A stretch of DNA of 55,166 nucleotides from Rhodospirillales bacterium (GTDB lineage Bacteria > Pseudomonadota > Alphaproteobacteria > ATCC43930 > CGMCC-115725), in contig JAQGID010000025.1 of assembly GCA_028291405.1 (NCBI GenBank), positions 1 through 55,166 of the forward strand. The letters are read 5' to 3'. The stretch's first letter is position 1. Every line of letters begins with the position of its first letter. Below are positions 29,470 to 37,809 of this stretch, one piece after another. The translations under genes were made by a program, and so were the position numbers. Below the pieces are notes generated by a model. That model ran no database searches, was not told the DNA's origin, and saw nothing but the letters and a program-made list of their open reading frames with translations.

Positions 29470-30342
29470 ATGCGGCTTGCGGTGCCCATCAAAGTCGTCG
29501 GCCAGCGTTTTGGCCTCCCCATCCTGGTGCTCGCATCGGTCGCGATGATCGTGCTCGGCAAGGCCGACACGCTGTTGTTCGAACGGATGCGCTCCGGCTT
29601 CGCCGATTCCGCCGCTCCGGTCCTGCGGATTATCTCCGAGCCCGTCGCCGCCATCGACTCGGTGGTCGGCGATTTTCGCGATCTCTTTGCCCTTCGCTCG
29701 GAGAATGCCAGGCTGCGCGTCGACAATGAGCGGCTGCTGCGCTGGCAGCAGGTGGCGCAGGGGCTCGAGGTCGAGAACGGTCGGCTGCGCGAGCTCCTCA
29801 AGCTGACCCCGGATCCCAGCGCCTCGTTCGTCACCGGCCGGGTCATCGCCAATTCCGGCGGCGCCTTCGTGCGAAGCGTCCTGATCGATGCCGGCAATGG
29901 CGCCGGCGTCGTGCGCGGCCAGGCGGCGATCACCGGCGAAGGCCTGGTCGGACGGGTCACCGAGGTCGGCGAGCGCGCCGCGCGGATCCTGCTGGTGACC
30001 GACCTCAACTCGCGCATCCCGGTGGCGGTCGACGGGTCGCGCGAGCGCGCCGTCCTCGCCGGCGACAATTCCGACGAGCCGCGCCTGGTCTACCTGCCGC
30101 CGCGCAGCGCGCTCAAGGTCGGCGACCGGCTGGTGACATCCGGCAACGGCGGCATCTTCCCGCCCGGCCTGCCGGTCGGTGTCGTCTCCGGCATCACCGA
30201 CGGCATCATCCGGGTGCAGCCCTATGCCGAGCTGTCGCGGCTCGACTTTCTTCGAATCGTCGATTACGGACTGAACGGCGTGCTGCCGCAAGCCGTCGCG
30301 CCGCGCCCGCCGAAACCCGCCCGCGGCGGGCGGGCAGGCTAG
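29470..30342 (+). CDS. mreC: Rod shape-determining protein MreC
   Basis: Periplasmic scaffold of the elongasome, 290 residues, with one N-terminal membrane helix, a coiled coil around residues 65-100 (RSENARLRVDNERLLRWQQV) and a beta-barrel core (TGRVIANSGGAFVRSVLIDAG; SGNGGIFPPGLPVGVV). I use ATG 29470 with GGAG five bases before; GTG 29464 lies inside that ribosome site. A 98-bp gap after mreB may hold a second promoter. Confidence 0.95.
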   Translation: MRLAVPIKVVGQRFGLPILVLASVAMIVLGKADTLLFERMRSGFADSAAPVLRIISEPVAAIDSVVGDFRDLFALRSENARLRVDNERLLRWQQVAQGLEVENGRLRELLKLTPDPSASFVTGRVIANSGGAFVRSVLIDAGNGAGVVRGQAAITGEGLVGRVTEVGERAARILLVTDLNSRIPVAVDGSRERAVLAGDNSDEPRLVYLPPRSALKVGDRLVTSGNGGIFPPGLPVGVVSGITDGIIRVQPYAELSRLDFLRIVDYGLNGVLPQAVAPRPPKPARGGRAG

Positions 30343-30359
30343 CGGCCGAGGCAAGTCGA

Positions 30360-30875
30360 ATGCGAGCCATGGTGGCGAGACGCAGCGAATGGAGCCCGGT
30401 TCGGCTGGTGCCGACGGTGACGCTCGTCATCCTCGCGGTCCTCACCGTCCTGCCCCTGCATGTCCCCGATTATGCCTCGGTGGCGCCGCTGCTCGCGCTG
30501 GCCGGGGTCTATTACTGGACCATCTATCGTCCCGATTTCGCGCCGCCGCTCGCGGTCTTCGCCTGCGGCATCGTGCTCGACCTCCTCGACGGCGGACCGC
30601 TTGGCGTCGGGGCGCTCCTCTTGCTGCTCGCGCGGGCGGCGGTGCTGCCGCAGCGGCGTTTCTTCGTAAACCGGCTCTTCCCCTTCGTGTGGATGGGATT
30701 CACGATGATCGCGGCAGGCGCGATCCTGTTCCTCTGGCTGCTGGGCAGCGGCATCGAGGGCGCCTGGCTCGACCTGCGCGCGGCGATGCTGCAATGGGTG
30801 CTGACGGTCGCCACGTTTCCGGCAGTCGCCTATTTCCTGATGCGAGTGCAGCGCGCCTGCGTCCCGCCGGAATAG
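30360..30875 (+). CDS. mreD: Rod shape-determining protein MreD
   Basis: Small hydrophobic inner-membrane protein of the elongasome, 171 residues with about five helices (VTLVILAVLTVLPL, APLLALAGVYYWTIYRPD, FACGIVLDLLDGGPLGVGAL and others). The YYWTIYRPDFAPPLAVF and LDLLDGGPLG motifs are typical of MreD, which is poorly conserved otherwise. It stands between mreC and mrdA on the same strand with short spacers. Confidence 0.93.
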   Translation: MRAMVARRSEWSPVRLVPTVTLVILAVLTVLPLHVPDYASVAPLLALAGVYYWTIYRPDFAPPLAVFACGIVLDLLDGGPLGVGALLLLLARAAVLPQRRFFVNRLFPFVWMGFTMIAAGAILFLWLLGSGIEGAWLDLRAAMLQWVLTVATFPAVAYFLMRVQRACVPPE

Positions 30876-30885
30876 AGGCGTGGCG

Positions 30886-32811
30886 ATGCAGCGCGAGAAC
30901 CAGCGATCGAAGCTCTTCACCCGCCGCGCGCTCCTGCTCGCCGGCGGCCAGACGGCGCTGCTCGCGGCGCTGGCCGGGCGGATGTACTACCTGCAGGTGA
31001 CGCAGTCCGACCGCTACACCGTGCTGGCAGACGAGAACCGCATCAATTTGCGGCTTCTGGCGCCGCCGCGCGGCCGCATCATCGACCGCTTCGGCCTGCC
31101 GCTCGCGACCAATACGCCGAACTACCGCGTCGTCCTCGTCGCCGAACAGGCCGGCGAGATCGACGTGACGCTCGATGCGATCGACCAATTGATCGGCCTC
31201 ACCGAAGCCGACCGCCGCCGCGTGCAGCGCGACATCAAGCGCAAGCACTCTTTCGTGCCGGTCGTCGTCCGCGCCAATCTGACCTGGGACGAGATGGCAC
31301 GGATCGAGGTCAACGTGCCGGAGCTGCCCGGCGTCATGATCGAGGAGGGGCTGAGCCGAACCTATCCCTTCGCCGAGACGGCGGCGCATGTCCTGGGCTA
31401 TGTCGCGCCGGTCTCCGAGAAGGAGCTCAACGGCGACCCGCTGCTCGAATTGCCGGACTTCCGCATCGGCAAGTCCGGCATCGAGAAGCAGCATGATCTC
31501 GAGCTGCGCGGCAAGGCCGGCACCAGCCAGATCGAGACCAACGCCTATGGCCGCGTCGTGCGCGAGTTGGCGCGCGTCGAGGGGACGCCGGGCAAGGAGA
31601 TGGTGCTCACCCTCGACATGGCGCTGCAGGATCTCGCGGCGCGGCGCTGCGCCGCCGAGCAGAGCGCCTCCTGCGTCGTGCTCGACGCCTTCACGGGCGA
31701 CGTGCTGGCGCTGGTCTCGAGCCCCGGGTTCGACCCCATCGCCTTCGGCGCCGGCCTCACCGCCGTGATGTGGCGTGATCTCACAACAAATATTCGCAAC
31801 CCATTGAGTAACAAGGCGATTTCCGGAACGTACTCGCCCGGCTCGACGTTCAAGCCGATGGTCGCGCTCGCCGGTCTCGAATCCGGCCTCATCACCCCCG
31901 AGACCGTTGTCTCATGTCCCGGCTCCTTCTTCCTCGGCAACACCGTCTTCCATTGCTGGCGGCACGGCGGCCACGGCGGGATGAATCTGCGCAACGCGAT
32001 CAAGAACTCCTGCGACGTCTTCTTCTACGAGACGGCGCGTCGCCTCGGCATCGATCGCATCGCCGCGATGGCCAAACGCTTCGGCCTCGGCAGCAAGCTC
32101 GATTTCGACCTGCCGGGCGAGCGGCCGGGCAACATCCCGACGCGCGACTGGAACCTCGCGACCTACGGCGTCGCCTGGCAGCTCGGCGAGACGATCAGCG
32201 CCGGTATCGGCCAGAGCAAGGTGACCACGACGCCGTTGCAGCTCGCGACGATGGCGGCGCGGCTCATCACAAATCGGGCCGTCGTGCCACGGCTGACTCG
32301 GCGCGAGGGCGTCATGCAGCCGGTCGGCCTGCAGACCGCCCCCGACCATCCGGAATCGCTCTTTCCGTCGCTCGGCATCCCGCCCGCCAATCTCAAGCTG
32401 GTCGTCGACGGGATGACGGCGGTCGTCAACGAGCAGGGCGGTACCGCCTATGGCGCCCGCATCCGCGAGGCCGGACTCGAAATGGGCGGCAAGTCGGGTA
32501 CCTCGCAGGTCCGCCATATCTCGGCCGCCGAACGCGAGCACGGGGTCCGCAAGACCAAGGACGTGCCGTGGAAGGAGCGCGACCACGCGCTGTTCATCTC
32601 CTTCGCGCCGGTGTCGTCGCCGCGCTATGTCTGCGCCGTCGTCGTCGAGCACGGCGGCGAATCGGCGGGTGGCGGCTCTGCCGTCGCGGCGCCGATCTGC
32701 CGCGATGTGCTGCGCGAGGCGCAGCTGCGCGACCCTGGCCGCCGCGTCCCCGATGCGGAATTCGTCGCCACGCGCGACGACCCCGCCGGGCCGTCGGCCC
32801 GGCGCAGCTGA
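30886..32811 (+). CDS. mrdA: Penicillin-binding protein 2 (elongasome transpeptidase)
   Basis: PBP2, class B transpeptidase that crosslinks peptidoglycan during elongation, 641 residues. ATG 30886 has AGAGG seven bases upstream; GTG 30880 is unlikely. One N-terminal helix (LLLAGGQTALLAALAGRMYYL) is followed by the pedestal domain (APPRGRIIDRFGLPLATNTPNY). In the transpeptidase domain the active-site Ser is in SGTYSPGSTFKPM (SxxK), SCD in KNSCDVFFYE is the second motif, and KSGTSQV the third. It precedes rodA, its SEDS partner. Confidence 0.97.
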   Translation: MQRENQRSKLFTRRALLLAGGQTALLAALAGRMYYLQVTQSDRYTVLADENRINLRLLAPPRGRIIDRFGLPLATNTPNYRVVLVAEQAGEIDVTLDAIDQLIGLTEADRRRVQRDIKRKHSFVPVVVRANLTWDEMARIEVNVPELPGVMIEEGLSRTYPFAETAAHVLGYVAPVSEKELNGDPLLELPDFRIGKSGIEKQHDLELRGKAGTSQIETNAYGRVVRELARVEGTPGKEMVLTLDMALQDLAARRCAAEQSASCVVLDAFTGDVLALVSSPGFDPIAFGAGLTAVMWRDLTTNIRNPLSNKAISGTYSPGSTFKPMVALAGLESGLITPETVVSCPGSFFLGNTVFHCWRHGGHGGMNLRNAIKNSCDVFFYETARRLGIDRIAAMAKRFGLGSKLDFDLPGERPGNIPTRDWNLATYGVAWQLGETISAGIGQSKVTTTPLQLATMAARLITNRAVVPRLTRREGVMQPVGLQTAPDHPESLFPSLGIPPANLKLVVDGMTAVVNEQGGTAYGARIREAGLEMGGKSGTSQVRHISAAEREHGVRKTKDVPWKERDHALFISFAPVSSPRYVCAVVVEHGGESAGGGSAVAAPICRDVLREAQLRDPGRRVPDAEFVATRDDPAGPSARRS

Positions 32812-32822
32812 GGGCAGGGTCG

Positions 32823-33974
32823 ATGGCCAGCATCGGCGCGATCGATTCCGGCTCCCCGCGGCTCTCCTTCGCCGAGAAGCTGTGGGGCATCAACTGGGGC
32901 CTGATCCTGCTGCTCACCGTCATCGCCTGCTTCGGCTTCGCGATGCTCTACTCGGCGGCGAACGGCGCGCTGCAGCCCTGGGCGGGGAAGCAGATGCTGC
33001 GCTACGCCGTGTCGCTGGCCCTGATGCTGATCGTCGCGATCGTCGACATCCGCTTTTGGCTGCGCGCCGCCTATGTCGTCTTCGCGATCGGCTTCGTGCT
33101 GCTCGTCGCCGTCGAGGTGCGCGGCGCGATCGGCATGGGAGCGCAGCGCTGGATCGACCTCGGGATCATCCAGCTGCAGCCGTCCGAGCTGATGAAGGTG
33201 GCGCTGGTCCTCGCGCTGGCGCGCTATTTCCACGGGCTGACGATCGAGGAGGTCGGCAAGCCGTTGCGCCTCATCATGCCGGCGCTGCTCATCCTGACGC
33301 CCGCGGTGCTGGTCCTCAAGCAGCCCGATCTCGGCACCGCGATGATGCTGCTGATGTCGGGCGGCGTCGTCTTCTTCCTGGCCGGCGTCCGGCTATGGAA
33401 GTTCGGCCTCGTGATCGGCGCCGGCGCGGCGGCGATGCCGTTCGTCTGGGCCCATATGAAGGGCTACCAGCGCAACCGCATCCTGACCTTCCTAGACCCG
33501 GAGAACGATCCGCAAGGGGCCGGCTACCACATCCTGCAATCGAAGATCGCGCTCGGCTCCGGCGGCGTCTTCGGCAAGGGCTTCCTCCTCGGGACGCAGA
33601 GCCATCTCAACTTCCTGCCCGAGAAGCAGACCGATTTCATCTTCACGATGCTGGCCGAGGAGCTCGGGCTGATCGGCGGCCTCGCGCTGCTCACCCTCTA
33701 TACCCTCGTCTTCATCTACGGCTTCGCCATCGCGCTGCGTTCGCACAATCATTTCGGCCGCCTGCTCGGGCTCGGCATCACCGTCAATTTCTTCCTCTAT
33801 GTCTTCATCAACACAGCGATGGTGATGGGCCTCATCCCGGTCGTCGGCGTGCCGCTCCCGCTGATCTCCTACGGCGGCACCTCGATGCTGACGGTGATGT
33901 TCGGCTTCGGCCTGCTGATGAGCGCCTATATCCACCGCGACGTTCGCATCGGCCGCTTCGGCGAAAGCGACTGA
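32823..33974 (+). CDS. rodA: Rod shape-determining peptidoglycan glycosyltransferase RodA
   Basis: SEDS-family glycosyltransferase that polymerises lipid II with PBP2, 383 residues and about ten helices. Signature segments are GAQRWIDLGIIQLQPSELMKVA near residue 105, QPDLGTAMMLL, NRILTFLDPENDPQGAGYH near residue 220, EKQTDFIFTMLAEELGLIGG and PLPLISYGGTSM near residue 345. The ATG follows the mrdA stop by 11 bp. Last gene of the cluster, with tRNA-Lys 71 bp downstream. Confidence 0.97.
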   Translation: MASIGAIDSGSPRLSFAEKLWGINWGLILLLTVIACFGFAMLYSAANGALQPWAGKQMLRYAVSLALMLIVAIVDIRFWLRAAYVVFAIGFVLLVAVEVRGAIGMGAQRWIDLGIIQLQPSELMKVALVLALARYFHGLTIEEVGKPLRLIMPALLILTPAVLVLKQPDLGTAMMLLMSGGVVFFLAGVRLWKFGLVIGAGAAAMPFVWAHMKGYQRNRILTFLDPENDPQGAGYHILQSKIALGSGGVFGKGFLLGTQSHLNFLPEKQTDFIFTMLAEELGLIGGLALLTLYTLVFIYGFAIALRSHNHFGRLLGLGITVNFFLYVFINTAMVMGLIPVVGVPLPLISYGGTSMLTVMFGFGLLMSAYIHRDVRIGRFGESD

Positions 33975-34000
33975 GCTCGCGGCGAGCGTCTGCTGATTCC

Positions 34001-34029
34001 CTCGACAAGCCGGGATCGCTTTGTTATAC
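34001..34029 (+). promoter_or_regulatory. Candidate promoter for tRNA-Lys
   Basis: CTCGAC (34001-34006) and TTATAC (34024-34029) with a 17-bp spacer stand 16 bp before the tRNA gene. CTTGAC is the usual alphaproteobacterial -35 form. Position and spacing fit, so a separate tRNA promoter is likely. Confidence 0.5.
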
Positions 34030-34045
34030 AGCGCGCCTTCGCGGA

Positions 34046-34121
<76 letters not shown>

Positions 34122-34376
34122 GCGAATTCAACGATTTAGCCACGTGTTTTTGGGTGGAGCGACAGGGTCGTTCTTCCGCGTGATCTCGTTCCGGCAAGCG
34201 TATGCGAGCCACGGTACGGGCATTTCAACACGTCGGTAAAGAGTGCGAGATGGATACGTTCGAATCCAGCCACGGACGCATTTCCTGCAATCTGATCTCG
34301 GATTCTCTGGCGTGCGAACAACGATAACGGTCGGTATGCGTTACCTCCCTTTGGGCGGAAGCGCACGTGTATGGAC

Positions 34377-34571
34377 TCAGGATTGTTCGATCGAAATGAG
34401 GACGTGTGCCAAGGCTTTGATCAATTCGTGCGTGGCCACGCTGAGCTGTTCATTGGCGGAAGGCGTCTCCCCCGCAAGCGCCAATTCATATGCTTCCTCG
34501 AAGGCGTCGATGGCAGCCGCGACCTTCGATCGGACATCATCGAGCGAATTAAAATTCTGAGCGGCCGCCAT
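34377..34571 (-). CDS. Family A small protein, copy 1 (unknown function)
   Basis: A 64-residue protein starting at ATG 34571 with GGAGGCTTC before it, ending VLISIEQS. It aligns without gaps to the product at 35754-35951: 14 of 41 residues are identical over the C-terminal part, including the shared LxxATxxLxxxLAxVLIxxE end. It looks all-helical, with no Cys, signal or membrane helix. It is divergent from the family B gene at 34870, as its paralogue is from B copy 2. I do not recognise the family. A recent tandem origin is unlikely given 34% identity. Confidence 0.6.
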   Translation of the reverse strand: MAAAQNFNSLDDVRSKVAAAIDAFEEAYELALAGETPSANEQLSVATHELIKALAHVLISIEQS

Positions 34572-34698
34572 GAAGCCTCCGGCTGCGGTAGAGATAGAAA
34601 ATTTCGGCTCAACGTTCGGTTTTGAATAATTTGCTTCTGAGAACTCTTATGGGGCGATTTAATCACGCGAAAGTGAGATTAAGCCAAGGCGCTGATCT

Positions 34699-34745
34699 AT
34701 ACCATATGTGGGAATACTGCGCTGGAACAATACCATATTTGGTAT
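34699..34745. repeat. Repeated operator-like sequence in the A1-B1 intergenic space
   Basis: ATACCATAT occurs at 34699-34707 and again at 34730-34738, 31 bp apart or about three helical turns. The second copy is part of a palindrome, ATACCA-TATT-TGGTAT (34730-34745). The surroundings are AT-rich compared with the rest of the window. This could be a regulator binding region for the divergent pair. No equivalent is visible in the A2-B2 space. Confidence 0.5.
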
Positions 34746-34869
34746 GCAGCGAAGGCCATGAAATGCACATTTCCCTTCAGGAGACCAATCCTCTATAAAC
34801 TTTCAGTTAACATCGCTGGCGGCGAACGAACTTTATATCGTCTGTTCCTCGTACTTGGTAGGGGGTCTT

Positions 34870-35106
34870 ATGGCGAGCAAGGAAGCTTTGATCCTTCGTG
34901 CCTCGCGACTGCGCTCATCGATGGCTCTGATGGATGATCCGCTCGGACGGTTCGTCTTGAAGGCTCTCGTCGAAGCGCTCGATGAGGCTGTTGCAGAAAA
35001 AGATTCGAGCGCTGACTTCGAACGACCACAGCGCGCAGCGACCTTGCGGCACGCGTCTGCTCGCAAGTCGCGACGGCACGGCCAGCCCGCGCTCATTAAG
35101 TCGTAA
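34870..35106 (+). CDS. Family B small protein, copy 1 (unknown function)
   Basis: A 78-residue protein from ATG 34870, preceded by GTAGGGGG. The first 45 residues align without gaps to the product at 36178-36336 with 21 identities; shared features are R.R......DPL.R.VL.AL..ALDEA.AE. The predicted fold is two helices. The last 33 residues (basic, RRAATLRHASARKSRRHG-like) are absent from copy 2, giving a positively charged tail. No domain is recognised. It is divergent from family A copy 1. Confidence 0.6.
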   Translation: MASKEALILRASRLRSSMALMDDPLGRFVLKALVEALDEAVAEKDSSADFERPQRAATLRHASARKSRRHGQPALIKS

Positions 35107-35753
35107 GACAGGCCGTTTTCGCGGGACTATTGGCGCGTTGACATGCGCATGGTGAGGCTCGACCCCTCGACGTCGCACGTGCCGACCTGAGCTGTCGGGT
35201 GGCGGATGCTTTAACTGTCCAGCATATTGACGTCCGTCAATGCCGGCGGTTGCTCGTCCGTGCGAAAGATCGCGATCTCGTACCCGGACTCTGAATCGCG
35301 CCATGTGATCAGCGTTCCACGCGCGAAGGATCGCCGATGTACGTCACCATCTGCCGTCTCTATGAAACCAATCCCGAGGCCATGCAGATGTTTGAAGCGC
35401 TGGCCCGAGAGGAGGGGGAAGACGACATGGCAGCTCGTCGCCAAGTCGAGGCCGGACAGCGATACAGGAGCGCGAAAGTCGACTACGCTAGCGCTGCCCG
35501 AACGTCGAGTGCTACCGGCTCCCGTCCGACCGCGAGGTTCGGATCACGGACGACCCGGCAAGAATAATCTCGTCAAGGTGTCCCATACGGCTTTATGAGA
35601 CCGCCCTCTCGGCTGAGGGCTAGCGTCGGCCGAGGGGACTGCGACCGCACTCCGCGGAGCCCCGTGGATCTCTCCGCTCAAGAGGGCGATCGACAAATGA
35701 GGACGAAGGCCGGATCGATCGAGGCCGCCAGAGTTTTCGTGGCGTGATCTCGA
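35107..35753. other. Spacer between the two small-gene pairs, only doubtful ORFs
   Basis: About 650 bp with no secure gene. The best candidate is on the minus strand, 35211-35444 (77 codons), whose C-terminal half GIGFIETADGDVHRRSFA..GTLITWRDSESG looks protein-like and beta-rich. Its N-terminal part is less convincing. A plus-strand frame at 35337-35567 (MYVTICRLYETNPEAMQMF) overlaps it antisense, and both cannot easily be real. A short hairpin, GCCCTC/GAGGGC around 35603-35620, is also present. I leave both frames as uncertain. Confidence 0.3.
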
Positions 35754-35951
35754 TCACTCCAACTGAATCAGCACCCGTGCTAAGACACTCATCAAGGCGA
35801 CGGTCGCGGTATGCAGCCGCGTCCTTTCGGCTGGCGTCCCCTGACCGATCCATTCCCCAAGAGCGGTATTGAACTCGTTCGTTGCCGCAGCGGCCTTCGT
35901 TCGAAGGGCGGCGCCGCGGCGGCCTCGCTCCCCGGTTCGGTAGGTGTCCAC
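35754..35951 (-). CDS. Family A small protein, copy 2 (unknown function)
   Basis: A 65-residue protein if it starts at GTG 35951, which has GGAGAG six bases before and gives the same length as copy 1; TTG 35978 is an alternative nine codons longer. It aligns with the product of 34377-34571 across TKAAAA....F..A to LMSVLARVLIQLE. The N-terminus is Arg-rich (RTGERGRRG). It is divergent from family B copy 2 at 36178. Function unknown. Confidence 0.55.
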   Translation of the reverse strand: MDTYRTGERGRRGAALRTKAAAATNEFNTALGEWIGQGTPAERTRLHTATVALMSVLARVLIQLE

Positions 35952-36177
35952 AAGACTCTCCGTGCTTCGGCTGATCAATATATTCGAAGGCGAGGACGTT
36001 GGTCCACGATATGTTGTGTTTGAATGCCAAGGCCTCGAAACTACTTCAACTTAAGATAATGTGAATTAACCTTGTCAACTGACGTGCTGTTTTTGCCGGA
36101 TCAAAAATCCCCGTTTGGTTGTTTAATAATAACGAAATGCAACTTTGGAATGGCGCTTTCATCTGACAGGGGATGAT

Positions 36178-36336
36178 GTGAGTAGGAAACAGCTCTATGC
36201 AGACCGAGCGTTTCGGGTCCGTGCCGCGCTGGAGCACCTGAAGGACCCTTTGGCGCGGATAGTTCTTGCGGCACTCGCGGATGCGTTGGATGAGGCTGCC
36301 GCGGAGGACCTCCAATTTGCCGAGCAGGAGGAATAG
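36178..36336 (+). CDS. Family B small protein, copy 2 (unknown function)
   Basis: A 52-residue protein starting at GTG 36178 behind ACAGGGG; the frame is open to TTG 36145, but the added residues do not match copy 1. The body FRVRAALEHLKDPLARIVLA continues into ALADALDEAAAEDL and matches family B copy 1. It ends FAEQEE, with no basic tail. The upstream 200 bp are AT-rich (36040-36165). Together with 35754-35951 it forms the second divergent pair. Confidence 0.55.
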   Translation: MSRKQLYADRAFRVRAALEHLKDPLARIVLAALADALDEAAAEDLQFAEQEE

Positions 36337-36933
36337 AGGAGACTCGCTGCAGCCATACCCGCTCCTGTGCGCCGCCGTTTCCTCGGAGCGGTCGCCGCGG
36401 GAGCGCCGTTGAGCGGTTCAGGGGCGGAAGCGACATACATGCTGGGGATCTGGTTGGCCACGATCCTCGCGATCTTTCCTCGCAGGCTGTGCCGCGCAAC
36501 CTGCGCCTCATGATCCCGCAATGTGGCGCCACGTCGACGTTCGGCCCGGCGCGGCCGGAGCATTCGCAAACGCCGCAACCGCGTGCCGCGGCGCAACGCG
36601 GCACAAGTTCGCCGGCGCGCCAATGCACAATTCATCAGGCAACCCGGTATATCGTCCCGGCGGTGAGGGGCCGAGAATGAGGCGTTGAAAATCCGAGCGC
36701 CGAATACTCGATCGAGTCGCCGATGTGGACGCCCCGCCAATCCCCCTCGAAGACTGCCTCAACGACTGCGGGGTTGGTCCGCGTTCAACCCCGTGGAGAA
36801 CTGACTGTTGGGCGAGGTGACCGATCAGGAGGAAATCGCCGACAACCAGGGACGGCGTCCGTCTGGTGGTGTTGGCACTCGTGAGGCTTCGGGACGGTAA
36901 CGAATCCTCGGTTCTCGATCGAGGAGCCTGGCC
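36337..36933. other. 600-bp gap, no secure gene
   Basis: No convincing gene. A GTG at 36367 opens 48 codons to a TGA at 36511-36513, reading VRRRFLGAVAAGAPLSGSGA and then a hydrophobic YMLGIWLATILAIF. This resembles an Arg-rich signal peptide plus a membrane helix, but it lacks a good ribosome site and may be a decayed export signal. The remainder has weak codon bias in all frames and looks like degraded or intergenic DNA. Confidence 0.3.
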
Positions 36934-37260
36934 ATGAGGTTAGAGGCGGTTTTGATCATAGGCGGCGCGACGCTCGCGGCCGTATCGGCGGGTACTCTTG
37001 CGCAAAGCACGAAGCCGTCGGAGACAGGAGAAAAACCTGCCGCCGCTCAGGGAGGCCAGGATCGAGGAGATCAGAGACGAGAACCCGACAAGGTTGGAAC
37101 CGAGGGCCATGCTCAATCGCAGGAGTCTATCGGTCCGCTCGAGACGCAATCCGGCGGTGCGTCGGCAGCGAGTCCGCAGGGTGGGACGCCGCCGGGAATG
37201 CAGGTGATACCGCAAGGCTCGCCTGAGCAACGTGTGCCTAGCGGTCAAGGCGCGCACTGA
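36934..37260 (+). CDS. Small exported hydrophilic protein, unknown function
   Basis: A 108-residue protein with ATG 36934 preceded by GAGGAGCCTGGCC. Residues 1-24 (LIIGGATLAAVSAGTLAQ) form a signal peptide with an A-Q cleavage site. The mature part is disordered, rich in Gly, Gln, Ser, Glu and Pro, with QGGQDRGDQRREP and GGTPPGMQVIPQGSPEQRV. No Cys and no known domain. This is typical of small periplasmic stress-related proteins, but a specific role cannot be given. Confidence 0.6.
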   Translation: MRLEAVLIIGGATLAAVSAGTLAQSTKPSETGEKPAAAQGGQDRGDQRREPDKVGTEGHAQSQESIGPLETQSGGASAASPQGGTPPGMQVIPQGSPEQRVPSGQGAH

Positions 37261-37266
37261 CGTCGT

Positions 37267-37400
37267 CTACTTGGATTTCTCCTCGGGCTTCGCCTGACCG
37301 CCGGCCGGCTTGTCGCCCATGTGCTTCAGCTTCTCGTCGGCGGGGTGCTCGCCGAACTTCTCCTTATCCTCAAGTACGCTCTTGGCTCCCGTCCGCCCTC
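37267..37400 (-). other. Possible C-terminal gene fragment, Lys/Glu-rich
   Basis: The minus-strand frame ending at a TAG at 37267-37269 reads EDKEKFGEHPADEKLKHMGD and then a Lys/Glu-rich tail, which looks like real hydrophilic coding sequence. Upstream it degenerates into Arg-rich sequence with no usable start codon near the good part. It may be the end of a decayed gene or of one hidden by a frameshift. Low confidence. Confidence 0.3.
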
Positions 37401-37583
37401 GGCTCTGCCTTGTCCTTCGACCACCTGCGTTTCCGACAGTGAAGAGGGTCGATCGTTCGCCCGGTTCGGGGAATCTCGCCTTTTGGCGTTCGGACCAACA
37501 TTTGCGAGAGACAAAGGCGAGCGCAGGCCCGTTGCTGTCTTGCCGCCCAGGCCGGGCGATTCCGTCAACTCTTCCGAAAGCCG

Positions 37584-37778
37584 ATGTTCGACATCCAGTC
37601 CGATCAAATTCGCAATCTCGTGACGCTGACCATCGAAAAGCACGGGATCCGCGCGCCTTCCGCGGCGCAGCACGAGGCGCTGAAAGCGCGGCGGTCGGGC
37701 GACGACAAGCGCGCCGCGACCTGGGAAGAGGTCGCAATCCTTGCCGAGGCCGCGCTCGGCGCCGACCCCGGCGGCTGA
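37584..37778 (+). CDS. Small hypothetical protein
   Basis: A 64-residue protein starting at ATG 37584 (MFDIQSDQIRNLVTLTIEKH), with GAAAG as a weak ribosome site. It looks helical and acidic/basic mixed, including ARRSGDDKRAATWEEVAILA. No signal, Cys or recognised domain. It is convergent with the dehydrogenase-like gene at 37810-39142, 31 bp away. Composition supports a real gene more than the start does. Confidence 0.55.
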   Translation: MFDIQSDQIRNLVTLTIEKHGIRAPSAAQHEALKARRSGDDKRAATWEEVAILAEAALGADPGG

Positions 37779-37809
37779 GGAGACCGTCGGCGGCGCGTTT
37801 CGCGAAGCT

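Noticed and set aside
34255-34285. GTTCGAATCC near 34259, resembling a tRNA T-loop
   Set aside because: The flanking bases do not form a five-pair T stem and no acceptor, D or anticodon arm is present.
35337-35567. Plus-strand 76-codon frame overlapping the 35211-35444 minus-strand candidate
   Set aside because: The second half becomes Ser/Arg/Thr-rich nonsense; at best one of the two overlapping frames is real.
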